Shown here in pieces: positions 1 through 8,073 of a DNA stretch of 64,000 nt. The notes under the pieces are model-generated. The model saw only the letters and a program-made list of their open reading frames with translations. It made no database searches and had not been told where the DNA came from. Where the stretch lies: positions 1 through 64,000 of the forward strand of contig NZ_JAGHRE010000007.1 of NCBI RefSeq assembly GCF_017743935.1, given 5' to 3'. The position numbers and the translations under genes were made by a program. Positions within the stretch are counted from its first letter, which is position 1. Each line of letters starts with the position of its first letter. The DNA comes from Tropicibacter sp. R16_0. Lineage in GTDB: Bacteria; Pseudomonadota; Alphaproteobacteria; Rhodobacterales; Rhodobacteraceae.

Positions 1-166
1 CACCCTGACCTGCTCGCCGCGCAGCCGCGCCACCTATGGCACCGGCAGCGTCGCCGAGGCCGCGGCCCTCTCCGCCGCAGGCCCTGGCGCCCGGCTGCTG
101 GCACCCCGACATATCTCGACCGACCGCCTGGCCACCTGCGCGGTCGCAATTGGAGTACCCTCATGA
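1..166 (+). CDS. cobE: Cobalamin biosynthesis protein CobE/CbiG C-terminal part (5' end outside window)
   Basis: Reading frame 2 is open from the window edge to a TGA at 164-166 and encodes about 54 residues. It contains [15 protein letters not shown] and, near the end, TCAVAIG. CobE and the C-terminal domain of CbiG characteristically carry a G-V/T-x-S-V-x-E-A-A-A-L segment and a late TCAVA segment. CbiG opens the lactone ring in the anaerobic pathway, while CobE is a small partner protein of the aerobic pathway. The stop overlaps the start of cobM (ATGA), so the two are translationally coupled. The start codon lies outside the window, so length and domain content cannot be judged; a fused CbiG-type protein is possible. 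Confidence 0.72.
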   Translation, partial: TLTCSPRSRATYGTGSVAEAAALSAAGPGARLLAPRHISTDRLATCAVAIGVPS

Positions 167-957
167 CCGTTCACTTCATCGGCGCCGGCCCCGGCGCTGC
201 CGACCTGTTGACCCTGCGGGGCCGCGACATCATCGCGTCCTGCCCTGTCTGCCTCTATGCCGGGTCGCTGGTGCCAGAGGAAATCCTGAGCCACTGCCCG
301 GACGATGCAAAGGTGATCAATACGGCGGCGATGGACCTAGATGCAATTGTGGCTGAGATTAAAGCTGCTGATGCTGCAGGTCAGGATGTAGCACGGCTTC
401 ACTCCGGTGACCTGTCGGTCTGGTCCGCCATGGGCGAGCAAATCCGCCGGTTGAAGGCCGAAGGTATCCCGGTGAGCGTTACCCCTGGCGTGCCCTCTTT
501 TGCTGCTGCGGCCGCCGCCTTGGGAACCGAACTGACACTGCCCGGCCTGGGACAATCGGTGGTTCTGACCCGGACACCGGGGCGCGCGTCGTCGATGCCC
601 GAAGGCGAGAGCCTTGAAAACTTCGCACGCACTGGCACCACGCTGGCGATCCACCTGTCGATCGGAAATCTGGACAAGGTGATTGCGGATTTGACACCGC
701 ACTATGGTGCGGAGTGTCCCGTGGCGGTGGTCTATCGCGCCAGCTGGCCCGACGAGCAGATCATCCGCGCCACGCTGGAGACCCTGAAAGAGTCCCTGGA
801 CGAAAAGATCTCGCGCACCGCATTGATCCTTGTGGGGCCGGTCCTGAAAGGCGAAGGGTTCGACGAAAGCTGCCTCTATTCCACCGACTACGACCGCCGC
901 TATCGTCCGCAAAGCGCCGAGAGCCCGTGGTCGAGCTGGCAGCATGGCGACGATTGA
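163..957 (+). CDS. cobM: Precorrin-4 C11-methyltransferase
   Basis: The 264-residue protein is a SAM-dependent tetrapyrrole methylase that adds the C11 methyl group to precorrin-4 in cobalamin synthesis. The N-terminal [11 protein letters not shown] (about residues 7-17) is the family's glycine-rich motif. [14 protein letters not shown] near residue 80 and TPGVPSF near 107 are the other methylase signatures, and the specific SLVPEEIL stretch fits CobM/CbiF rather than CobI or CobJ. It starts with ATG at 163 inside the stop of cobE and is followed after 13 bases by cobB, so it belongs to one cob operon. The usual family length is about 250-260 residues, so it looks complete. Confidence 0.93.
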   Translation: MTVHFIGAGPGAADLLTLRGRDIIASCPVCLYAGSLVPEEILSHCPDDAKVINTAAMDLDAIVAEIKAADAAGQDVARLHSGDLSVWSAMGEQIRRLKAEGIPVSVTPGVPSFAAAAAALGTELTLPGLGQSVVLTRTPGRASSMPEGESLENFARTGTTLAIHLSIGNLDKVIADLTPHYGAECPVAVVYRASWPDEQIIRATLETLKESLDEKISRTALILVGPVLKGEGFDESCLYSTDYDRRYRPQSAESPWSSWQHGDD

Positions 958-970
958 GGAGAAAACGCAG

Positions 971-2287
971 ATGACCAATCCCCCCGGCGTTCTGATTTCC
1001 GCCCCCTCTTCGGGGACCGGGAAAACCACGGTCATGTTGGGCCTGCTGCGCGCGTTGGCCGAGGACGGCTTGGCGGTGCAACCCTTCAAAAGCGGACCGG
1101 ATTATATCGACCCGGCCTTTCACCTGGCCGCTGCGGGCCGTCCCTCGTTCAACATCGACAGTTGGGCGATGGGAGAGGACTTGTTGGGCGCCATCGCGAC
1201 CCAGGCCCAAGGCGCCGATATTGTGGTCGCCGAAGGGTCGATGGGCCTGTTTGACGGTGTCGCCAAACCCGGCGCGGTGGGGCATGGCACAAGCGCCGAA
1301 ACGGCGTTGCGCATGGGTTGGCCTGTGGTCCTGGTTCTGGATGTGGGCGGACAGGCGCAGTCGGCTGCGGCGACTGCCTTGGGCTTTCGGATGTACAACC
1401 CCGACCTGCCCTTTGCAGGCGTGATCCTGAACCGCTGCGCCAGCCCGCGCCACGAGCGCTTGACTCGCTTGGGCATGGAGCGCGCAGGCCTGCCCGTTTT
1501 GGGTGTTCTGCCTCGGCGTGGCGACCTGACCCTGCCGGAACGCCACCTGGGCCTGATTCAGGCGGTCGAGCACCCGGATCTGGAAGCCGCAATCACCGGC
1601 TATGCCGCGTTCCTGCGCGAGCATGTAGACCTGGACGCGATCCGGGCGGCGGCCTCCTCAGGCTCACACGAGCCATCGTCGGCCGCGCTGCCGCGCCCCC
1701 CGGCGCAACGGATCGCGCTGGCTCGCGATGCTGCGTTTTCCTTTACCTACCCGCATTTGCTGAAAGGCTGGCGTGAGGCCGGGGCCGAGATCCTGCCGTT
1801 TTCGCCGCTTGCTGACGAAGCGCCCGATCCGGAGGCCGATCTGGTCTGGCTGCCTGGCGGGTACCCGGAGTTGCATGCGGGTACCTTGGCTGCGGCAGAA
1901 ACTTTCCGCACGGGTCTGCGCAAACATGCCGAGACCAAACCGGTGCATGGCGAGTGTGGAGGCTACATGGCCTTGGGAGAGGCTTTGGTCGACAAGGACG
2001 GCGCGCGGCATCAGATGGCCGGGCTGCTTGGTCTTGTAACATCTTACGAAAAGCGCAAGTTCAACCTGGGCTATCGCAAGGCGCAACTGGTGGCACCGAT
2101 GCCCGGCTTTGCGACTGGCACGGAACTGCGTGGGCATGAGTTCCACTATTCCTCGATCGTGGAGCAACCCGATGCACCGCTTGCGCGGGTGTTTGACGCC
2201 GAAGGCGCCGAAGGACCGCAGACCGGATCGGTGCGCGGTCATGTCACCGGCACCTTCTTTCACCTCATTGCAGAAGACAGCAAATGA
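971..2287 (+). CDS. cobB: Cobyrinate a,c-diamide synthase
   Basis: The 438-residue protein amidates the a and c carboxylates of (hydrogeno)byrinic or cobyrinic acid using glutamine and ATP. Residues 10-20 carry the P-loop SAPSSGTGKTT. The C-terminal class I amidotransferase domain has the nucleophile region HGECGGYMAL with Cys near residue 329, and HEFHYS further on supplies the catalytic histidine region. I chose ATG 971 because GAGGAG at 956-961 sits about nine bases upstream; an in-frame ATG at 944 would overlap cobM and lacks such a site. The stop overlaps the start of cobA by four bases. In the aerobic route the substrate would be hydrogenobyrinate, which fits the presence of cobF. Confidence 0.93.
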   Translation: MTNPPGVLISAPSSGTGKTTVMLGLLRALAEDGLAVQPFKSGPDYIDPAFHLAAAGRPSFNIDSWAMGEDLLGAIATQAQGADIVVAEGSMGLFDGVAKPGAVGHGTSAETALRMGWPVVLVLDVGGQAQSAAATALGFRMYNPDLPFAGVILNRCASPRHERLTRLGMERAGLPVLGVLPRRGDLTLPERHLGLIQAVEHPDLEAAITGYAAFLREHVDLDAIRAAASSGSHEPSSAALPRPPAQRIALARDAAFSFTYPHLLKGWREAGAEILPFSPLADEAPDPEADLVWLPGGYPELHAGTLAAAETFRTGLRKHAETKPVHGECGGYMALGEALVDKDGARHQMAGLLGLVTSYEKRKFNLGYRKAQLVAPMPGFATGTELRGHEFHYSSIVEQPDAPLARVFDAEGAEGPQTGSVRGHVTGTFFHLIAEDSK

Positions 2288-3012
2288 CTGGTTTTGTTTC
2301 CTTTATCGGCTCTGGTCCCGGCGACCCAGAGCTCTTGACGCTTAAGGCCGTGGACCGGATGGGCAAGGCCGATGCCGTATTGTTTGACGATCTGAGCAGC
2401 GGCCCGATCCTGAGCCATGCGCGCGAGGATGCGGATCTTGTGGGCGTTGGCAAACGCGCCGGACGCCCCTCGCCCAAGCAGGACCATGTGAGCCGCCTGC
2501 TGGTGGATTATGCCCAGACCGGTGCCAAGGTGGTGCGTCTGAAATCCGGCGATGGCGGGATGTTTGGGCGGCTGGAAGAGGAACTGGTTGCCCTGCGAGA
2601 CGCCGGGATCGAATATGAGATCATACCTGGCATCCCCTCGGCCGTTGCGGCCGCGGCCGCCGCAGGCATCCCGCTGACCCGCCGCCTGACAGCGCGCCGT
2701 GTGCAGTTCGTCACTGGTCACGACGTTAGCGGCAAGCTTCCCGATGACCTGAACCTGCAGGCCTTGGCCGACGACCAGGCGACGACGGTCGTCTTCATGG
2801 GCAAACGTACTTTTCCCCTGCTCGTTAAAGCGCTGGAGGCACACGGCCTGCCGCTCGACACCCCGGCCTTGCTGGCGGAGGCGGTTTCGACCCCGGACCA
2901 GGCCCTGCATCGATCCACTATGGGAGAGCTGGCCGAGCGCCTGAGTGCCGAGATCGGGTCGGCACCGGCGCTGATCCTTTATGGCCCGTTGGCGGAGCTG
3001 GACGATGTATGA
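2284..3012 (+). CDS. cobA: Uroporphyrinogen-III C-methyltransferase
   Basis: This 242-residue SAM-dependent enzyme methylates uroporphyrinogen III at C2 and C7 to give precorrin-2, the entry to cobalamin and siroheme. FIGSGPGDPELLTLKA at residues 6-21 is the first methylase motif. RLKSGDGGMFGR near residue 80 and IPGIPSAVAAAA near 115 are typical of CobA/SUMT. There is no CysG-type siroheme domain, so it is the stand-alone form. The start overlaps the cobB stop (ATGA) and the end overlaps cobF by eight bases. This points to a dedicated cobalamin copy; a separate siroheme enzyme elsewhere would be expected. Confidence 0.93.
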   Translation: MTGFVSFIGSGPGDPELLTLKAVDRMGKADAVLFDDLSSGPILSHAREDADLVGVGKRAGRPSPKQDHVSRLLVDYAQTGAKVVRLKSGDGGMFGRLEEELVALRDAGIEYEIIPGIPSAVAAAAAAGIPLTRRLTARRVQFVTGHDVSGKLPDDLNLQALADDQATTVVFMGKRTFPLLVKALEAHGLPLDTPALLAEAVSTPDQALHRSTMGELAERLSAEIGSAPALILYGPLAELDDV

Positions 3013-3742
3013 GCTGAACCTGATCGGCATCGGCACCGGCAACCCAGATCACGTGACGTTTCAAGGCGCTCAAGCAATCCGCGAGGCCGATCTTATCCTG
3101 ATCCCCCGCAAGGGAGAGAACAAGGCCGATCTGGCGGGGCTGCGCGAACAGATCATCGCGCAAGTGGCGGAACAACCACCCGAGATTGCCTATTTCGACA
3201 TCCCCAAACGCCGCGCTGAAGATGGTTATCTGCGTGGCGTCGATGAGTGGCACGACGCCATCGCCCTGCGTTGGCAAAAGGCGATTGCGTCGCACCCGCA
3301 GGCCCAACAGGTGGCACTGCTGATCTGGGGCGATCCGTCACTCTATGACAGCTCACTGAGAATTGCGTCGCGATTGACCCCTTACCCAACCACCCGTGTG
3401 ATCCCGGGCATCACCGCGCTGCAAGCGCTGACGGCGGCTCATGCGATCCCCATCAACGACATCGGTGCGCCCTATGTGGTCACGACAGGGCGACGCATCC
3501 GCGATGACGGCTGGCCCGAAGGGATGGGCAAGGTGGCGGTCATGCTCGATGGCGAATGCTCGTTTCAAAGCCTTGAGATGGGCGGCTATCACATCTGGTG
3601 GGGGGCTTATGTGGGGATGAAGGAGCAAATTCTCGTATCTGGTCCTTTGGAAGACGTCGCTGCCGAGATTCTAGAAACCCGAGCCAAGGCACGGGCAGAT
3701 CACGGCTGGATCATGGATATCTACCTGCTTCAAAGACACTGA
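3005..3742 (+). CDS. cobF: Precorrin-6A synthase (deacetylating)
   Basis: The 245-residue methylase acts at C1 of precorrin-5 with loss of acetate, giving precorrin-6A. CobF is specific to the aerobic cobalamin pathway, so this gene defines the pathway type. Motifs are IGIGTGNPDHVTFQ at about residues 7-20, LLIWGDPSLYDS near 110 and IPGITALQALTAAH near 132. I chose ATG 3005, which overlaps the cobA stop by eight bases; an upstream in-frame start at 2981 would only add residues not conserved in the family. It is the last gene of the visible cob operon, followed by a large palindromic repeat. Confidence 0.93.
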   Translation: MYELNLIGIGTGNPDHVTFQGAQAIREADLILIPRKGENKADLAGLREQIIAQVAEQPPEIAYFDIPKRRAEDGYLRGVDEWHDAIALRWQKAIASHPQAQQVALLIWGDPSLYDSSLRIASRLTPYPTTRVIPGITALQALTAAHAIPINDIGAPYVVTTGRRIRDDGWPEGMGKVAVMLDGECSFQSLEMGGYHIWWGAYVGMKEQILVSGPLEDVAAEILETRAKARADHGWIMDIYLLQRH

Positions 3743-4234
3743 AGCGTTTACCGGGCGGAATCTTAAGCTTCTGCAATCCGCTCGGCTCGGACGCTCAGAC
3801 CGATTTGGTCGAGTACGCGGCAAGTCCGAACTGCGTCTCACAAGCAGTGTCATAAACACCAAAAACGGGTGCGCTCCCGCCCGTCGTCGATGCCCTCACG
3901 GGCACCTCCTCCCGTTGGGCCGGGCCGCGCTGCGCGCGGCGGTTGGCGCTCTTCTGCCCCCATCACACACGCAAAACACCATCCACTGTTTCTATAGAGC
4001 CCACCACCTGCCAAATGCGGGACCGCGCCGAGCTTTGCTCGGCGCCCGGCCCAAGGCCGTTGGCGGAGCTGACGCAGTCAGGTCTGCTCGGGCGCGGGAG
4101 CCCCCCGGCGTGTTGGGACCCGGCATTTCTCAAGCGGAAAAGGGGCCGGTGCCATACATACGGATAGACTTAGGCTACCGACCCGATCACCGCAGCGCAT
4201 CAAAGCTTTGTTTTTACTCACAAAGACGCCCTTG
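3743..4234. other. Intergenic region between convergent genes
   Basis: This 492-base stretch separates cobF (+) from the ThDP enzyme (-). It holds the composite repeat at 3873-4101 and otherwise unremarkable sequence. Open frames here are short, overlap the repeat and show no homology that I recognise. No rho-independent terminator with a T-run is obvious outside the repeat. Confidence 0.6.
3873..4101. repeat. Dispersed palindromic repeat, copy A (composite, two inverted modules)
   Basis: Left module 3873-3942 starts GCTCCCGCCCGTCGTCGATG and is the reverse complement of the type I module found alone in copies C, E and G. Right module 4021-4101 (type II) starts with a perfect hairpin GCGCCGAGC-ttt-GCTCGGCGC, continues with CCCGGCCCAAGGCC and a CTGAC-gca-GTCAG hairpin, and ends GCGGGAGC. 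The outermost GCTCCCGC and GCGGGAGC form a terminal inverted repeat. A 78-base spacer, not shared with other copies, lies between the modules. No coding capacity is visible. Confidence 0.85.
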
Positions 4235-5785
4235 TCACATCGATACTTCGATCAAACGCGGGCCTGTTGTGCCAAAGGCATCTTCCAACGCATCCGAGAA
4301 CGCCTCGGCACTGTCGACCCGCACGCCCTCGACCCCCATGGCACGGGCTTGCGCGATCCAGTCGATCCGAGGGCGGTCCAGCGTCAGCATGTCGATGGCG
4401 CGTGGGCCTGGATTTTGCACGCCCACATTGGTCAGTTCTCCGCGCAGGATCTGATAGGAATGGTTGGCCCAGATCACCACGGTGATGTCCAACTGTTCCC
4501 GTGCCATGGTCCAGAGCGCCTGTGGCATGTAAAGCGCCGACCCATCCCCGGTCAGTGTCAGCACCTTGCGATCCGGGCAGGCAATCGCAGCCCCGATGGC
4601 ACAAGACAGCGAATAGCCGATAGAGCCCCCGCAGTTGTTGAGCCAGGTGTGTGGCGCTGCCCCTTTGGTTACGGGATGAAAGGCGCGGCCCGTGGTGATG
4701 GATTCGTCTACGACGATGGCATTTTCGGGGATTTTCTGCCCCAGGACCTGCGCAATGCTGTCCGGGTTAAGAGGACCGGTCACCGAAACCTCAGGGTTGC
4801 GCGTGGCCAGATCTGGCTTGGCTTCCTTGGCCCCCGCTTCCGCACAAAGCCCTTCCAGCGTACCATGCAGATCAGCGCTCCAGTTCGCCAGTTCGATGAT
4901 CTCGGCCCCATCTGCGGTCAGAACCGCAGGCTTTCCGGGATAGGCAAAAAACCCGATCGGAGCCCGTGCCCCAACCAGAACGATGCGCTTGAAGGGTGCC
5001 AGAACCTCGACCGCCAGGTCAATCGGATAAGGCACGCGGGCAACCGGCACCCGCCCTGCCCCACGCTCCATCCGGGCGTTGGACCATTCCGACAACAACG
5101 CACATCCTGTGTGTGCCGCGATCCGTCCCGCCAAGTCCAATGCCTCTGCCGTCAAGGCCTCACCGCCCAGCAGCAACAGGCTGTCTGCTCCGTCCAGGGC
5201 AGCGGCCGCAGCGGCTATGTCAGCCTCGGCAGGCATCACACGGACCGGAGGTGCCAGGGGCGCGGCCACCTGACCGCCATCGGTCCAGGCCGTGTCAGAT
5301 GGCAGGATCAACGTCGCGACCTGACCCGGTGCCGTGTTTGCCCCCTGTACCGACCGCGCCGCATCTGCCCCGACATCCGCGGCCGATTTGGCGCTGTGCA
5401 CCCAATGCGACACCGGACGCGCCAACCCCTCGATATCAGCCGTCAGGGGCGCATCCAGCTCCAGATGCGAGGCCGCGTGTTCGCCCACGATGTTGACCAC
5501 ACCTGATCCGGCCTTTTTGGCGTTGTGCAGATTCGAGATGCCATTTGCCAGGCCGGGCCCAAGATGCAGCAACGTCGACGCGGGTTTGCCGGCCATCCTG
5601 TAATACCCATCTGCCGCCCCGGTTGCGACGCCTTCGAACAGGGTCAGGACCGAACGCATGCCGGGAACACGATCCAGAGCGGCCACAAAATGCATCTCGG
5701 ACGTACCGGGGTTGGTGAAACAGACCTCGACCCCGCTGTCCAAGAGCGTATGCACCAGGCTTTCTGCCCCATTCATGTCCGCCAT
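4235..5785 (-). CDS. Thiamine-diphosphate enzyme, acetolactate synthase large-subunit-like
   Basis: The 516-residue protein has the three-domain layout of ThDP decarboxylases and synthases. FTNPGTSEMHFVAAL (about residues 23-37) and the cofactor-activating Glu in LFEGVATGAADGY (Glu51) are in the N-terminal domain. The C-terminal ThDP/Mg motif is GDG near residue 413, followed 25 residues later by Asn-His. The family is usually annotated as acetolactate synthase-like or benzoylformate decarboxylase-like, and no small subunit gene is adjacent. ATG 5785 was chosen because family similarity begins at MADMNGAESL; a longer frame upstream looks non-coding. It diverges from the DUF302/ThDP/CoA-transferase genes, so all may serve one acid-degradation pathway. 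Substrate unknown. Confidence 0.8.
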   Translation of the reverse strand: MADMNGAESLVHTLLDSGVEVCFTNPGTSEMHFVAALDRVPGMRSVLTLFEGVATGAADGYYRMAGKPASTLLHLGPGLANGISNLHNAKKAGSGVVNIVGEHAASHLELDAPLTADIEGLARPVSHWVHSAKSAADVGADAARSVQGANTAPGQVATLILPSDTAWTDGGQVAAPLAPPVRVMPAEADIAAAAAALDGADSLLLLGGEALTAEALDLAGRIAAHTGCALLSEWSNARMERGAGRVPVARVPYPIDLAVEVLAPFKRIVLVGARAPIGFFAYPGKPAVLTADGAEIIELANWSADLHGTLEGLCAEAGAKEAKPDLATRNPEVSVTGPLNPDSIAQVLGQKIPENAIVVDESITTGRAFHPVTKGAAPHTWLNNCGGSIGYSLSCAIGAAIACPDRKVLTLTGDGSALYMPQALWTMAREQLDITVVIWANHSYQILRGELTNVGVQNPGPRAIDMLTLDRPRIDWIAQARAMGVEGVRVDSAEAFSDALEDAFGTTGPRLIEVSM

Positions 5786-5904
5786 CACTGCCTCTCCCGC
5801 TGATGTTCCCGGCGACCTTAGGGTGACATTTTGAGCCACGCAATCGTGACCACACCCAAGCGGTGTTTGATGGCACAAAGGCCGGGCCAGAGAGGAGAGA
5901 GGCG

Positions 5905-6384
5905 ATGTTTCGATTTGTTGTGGTCCTGAGTGCGCTGGTGCTGTCCCTCCCCGCATGGGCTGGCGACCTTCAGCCGCGTGAAGGCTGGGCTGTTCACCCC
6001 ACTTCGCAGACCTATGAGGCATTGACCAAAGCGGTAAGGGCGGCTGTCAAATCCAACGGGCTTATTGTCGTCACCCAGGCAGGGCCCACCAAGGCCGCCG
6101 CCAATCGCGGCATCACCATCCCGGGCAACCGGGTTATTGGCGTTTTCAACAACGACTTCGCCGTTCGGGTTCTGGAAACATCGACCGCGGCCATGATCGA
6201 GGCCCCCATCCGCATTTATGTGACCGAAAACGCAGATGGCACCGCCACGCTATCCTATAAGCTGCCATCGCATGTCATGGCCCCCTATGCGGATGAAGGC
6301 GGCGCGGCGCTTGCCGCGATTGCCCAGGAACTGGACGCCGCGTTTCAGGCCATCGCCAAGGACGCCACAACCGGGTCACACTGA
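5905..6384 (+). CDS. Secreted DUF302 domain protein
   Basis: A 159-residue protein with an N-terminal signal peptide (MFRFVVVLSALVLSLPAWAG, cleavage likely after AWA). The mature part has the DUF302 pattern: TYEALTKAVRAAVKSNG, then PGNRVIGVFNNDFAVRVLE and PIRIYVTEN. DUF302 proteins are small periplasmic proteins of unknown biochemical function. GAGAGGAGAG lies a few bases before ATG 5905, which decides the start over an upstream in-frame ATG at 5863. It sits between two ThDP enzyme genes, diverging from the first and 69 bases upstream of the second. A role linked to them is inference from position only. Confidence 0.82.
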   Translation: MFRFVVVLSALVLSLPAWAGDLQPREGWAVHPTSQTYEALTKAVRAAVKSNGLIVVTQAGPTKAAANRGITIPGNRVIGVFNNDFAVRVLETSTAAMIEAPIRIYVTENADGTATLSYKLPSHVMAPYADEGGAALAAIAQELDAAFQAIAKDATTGSH

Positions 6385-6453
6385 CGTGATCGGGCTTGCG
6401 CCTGCCCGATCTCTCCGCAATCTCGCATCCTGAAACAGTTCGGAGTGACCCAT

Positions 6454-8073
6454 ATGCCCAATCCTTCCCCCCGTGCCGCCGATTTGCTGGCGCGCCGCCT
6501 ATACGAAGCCGGATGCCGCCACGCGTTCGGGATGCCGGGGGGCGAAGTACTGACGCTTGTGGATGCGCTGGAACAGGCAGGGATCACCTTTCATCTGGCC
6601 AAGCACGAAAACGCAGCCGGTTTCATGGCCGAGGGCGTGCATCACGCCGATGGCGCGCCCGCCATTCTGGTCGGCACGCTTGGGCCGGGCGCCATGAACG
6701 GGATAAACGTGGTCGCCAATGCGTTGCAGGACCGGGTGCCGATGATCGTGCTGTCGGGCTGCGTCGACGAGGATGAGGCGCTGACCTACACCCACCAGGT
6801 CATGGACCATCAAGCTGTGTTTCGCCCCATCACCAAGGGCAGCTTTCGCCTGACAGCAAAGGGCGCCGACATTATCGCCGACAAGGCGGTGTCGCTTGCG
6901 ATGCAGCCCCGCCCCGGTCCGGTGCATATCGACGTTCCGATCTCGGTCGCGGACACGCGCGTGACCGGCGTGCCCCTGCGGCGACTGGCCCCGGCGGCGC
7001 GGGTGGTGCCCCAGGGTGCGAAACTGGCGCAGGCGCGAGAATGGCTGGCCGACAGCAAGCGCCCCATTGCCATTGTTGGTCTGGACCTGCTGGCCGAAAC
7101 CTCGGCCTGCGTGTTGCGGGCATTCCTTGAGCACTACCAGATCCCATTTGTAACCACCTACAAGGCCAAAGGCATTCTGCCCGAGGATCATCCCTTGTGC
7201 CTGGGCGGTGCTGGCCTGTCGCCTCTGGCGGACAAGCATCTGTTGCCGCTCGTTGAACAGGCCGATCTGATCCTGTGCCTGGGTTACGACCCAATCGAAA
7301 TGCGCCCCGGCTGGCGCGAGGCCTGGGACCCGTCGAAACAGCGGGTCATCGACATCGCCACCGTGCCCAACGATCACTACATGCATCAGGCCAGTCTGAA
7401 TTTTGTTGCCCATGTGGGCGAAACGCTTGAAGTCCTTGCCAAGGGCAACGCCGCGCGCGCGGTCTGGTCCGGGGATGAGCCGCAGGCAACCAAGGCGGCG
7501 CTGACACAGGCGTTTCCGGAAGACGACGACTGGGGCCCTGCCGCCGTCATCGCCGAAACCCGCGATGTGATGCCGCCCGAGACACTGGCCACCGCCGACA
7601 GCGGCGCGCATCGCATCCTGCTGAGCCAGATGTGGAACTGTACCGAGCCGCGGGGCCTGATCCAAAGCTCGGCGCTCTGCACCATGGGCTGCGCCGTGCC
7701 AATGGCGATTGGTCGCAAGCTGGCACAACCGGATCGGCCAGTTGTCAGCTTTTCGGGCGATGCCGGCCTGCTGATGGTCGCCGGAGAGCTTGCCACCGCA
7801 GCTGAGTTGGACACGCGCGCGATTTTCATCGTGTTCGTGGACGCCAGCCTTGCACTCATCGAGCTGAAGCAACGCCAGCGCCAAATGACCAACCGGGGCG
7901 TCGATTTCAGCCGCCACGACTTTGCCGCCATGGGCCGCGCTTTTGGCGGTGCAGGTCACACGGTGCGCAACCGCACCGAATTGCGGGCCGCATTGGAACA
8001 GGCGCAACAGGCCGACACATTCACCGTGATCGCAGCCGAGATCGAGCGGGAGGGATACGATGGCCGTATCTGA
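6454..8073 (+). CDS. Thiamine-diphosphate-binding enzyme (acetolactate synthase / 2-oxoacid decarboxylase superfamily)
   Basis: The 539-residue protein has N-terminal ThDP pyrimidine domain features: AFGMPGGEVLTLVDAL near residues 24-39 and KHENAAGFMAEG with the cofactor-activating Glu52. The C-terminal metal motif reads GDAG near residue 434, then VDASLALIELKQ, so the usual second metal ligand Asn is Asp here. This is atypical although conservative. ATG 6454 is favoured over an in-frame GTG at 6445 because GGAG at 6442-6445 is correctly spaced. The end overlaps the CoA-transferase gene by 14 bases, so the two are one operon. The pairing with a class III CoA-transferase recalls oxalyl-CoA decarboxylase/formyl-CoA transferase, but the substrate cannot be named from sequence. 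Confidence 0.8.
   Translation: MPNPSPRAADLLARRLYEAGCRHAFGMPGGEVLTLVDALEQAGITFHLAKHENAAGFMAEGVHHADGAPAILVGTLGPGAMNGINVVANALQDRVPMIVLSGCVDEDEALTYTHQVMDHQAVFRPITKGSFRLTAKGADIIADKAVSLAMQPRPGPVHIDVPISVADTRVTGVPLRRLAPAARVVPQGAKLAQAREWLADSKRPIAIVGLDLLAETSACVLRAFLEHYQIPFVTTYKAKGILPEDHPLCLGGAGLSPLADKHLLPLVEQADLILCLGYDPIEMRPGWREAWDPSKQRVIDIATVPNDHYMHQASLNFVAHVGETLEVLAKGNAARAVWSGDEPQATKAALTQAFPEDDDWGPAAVIAETRDVMPPETLATADSGAHRILLSQMWNCTEPRGLIQSSALCTMGCAVPMAIGRKLAQPDRPVVSFSGDAGLLMVAGELATAAELDTRAIFIVFVDASLALIELKQRQRQMTNRGVDFSRHDFAAMGRAFGGAGHTVRNRTELRAALEQAQQADTFTVIAAEIEREGYDGRI

Noticed and set aside
3915-4454. Open frames across repeat copies (also near 15474, 28016 and 25338) giving peptides with GARPKAxSGAD-type segments
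   Set aside because: The similar peptides come from the repeat DNA itself, not from a protein family. No consistent frame, start or ribosome site exists among copies.
4235-6022. Longer start for the minus-strand ThDP enzyme at 6022
   Set aside because: The 79 extra residues overlap the DUF302 gene and lack family similarity; ATG 5785 matches the conserved N-terminus.
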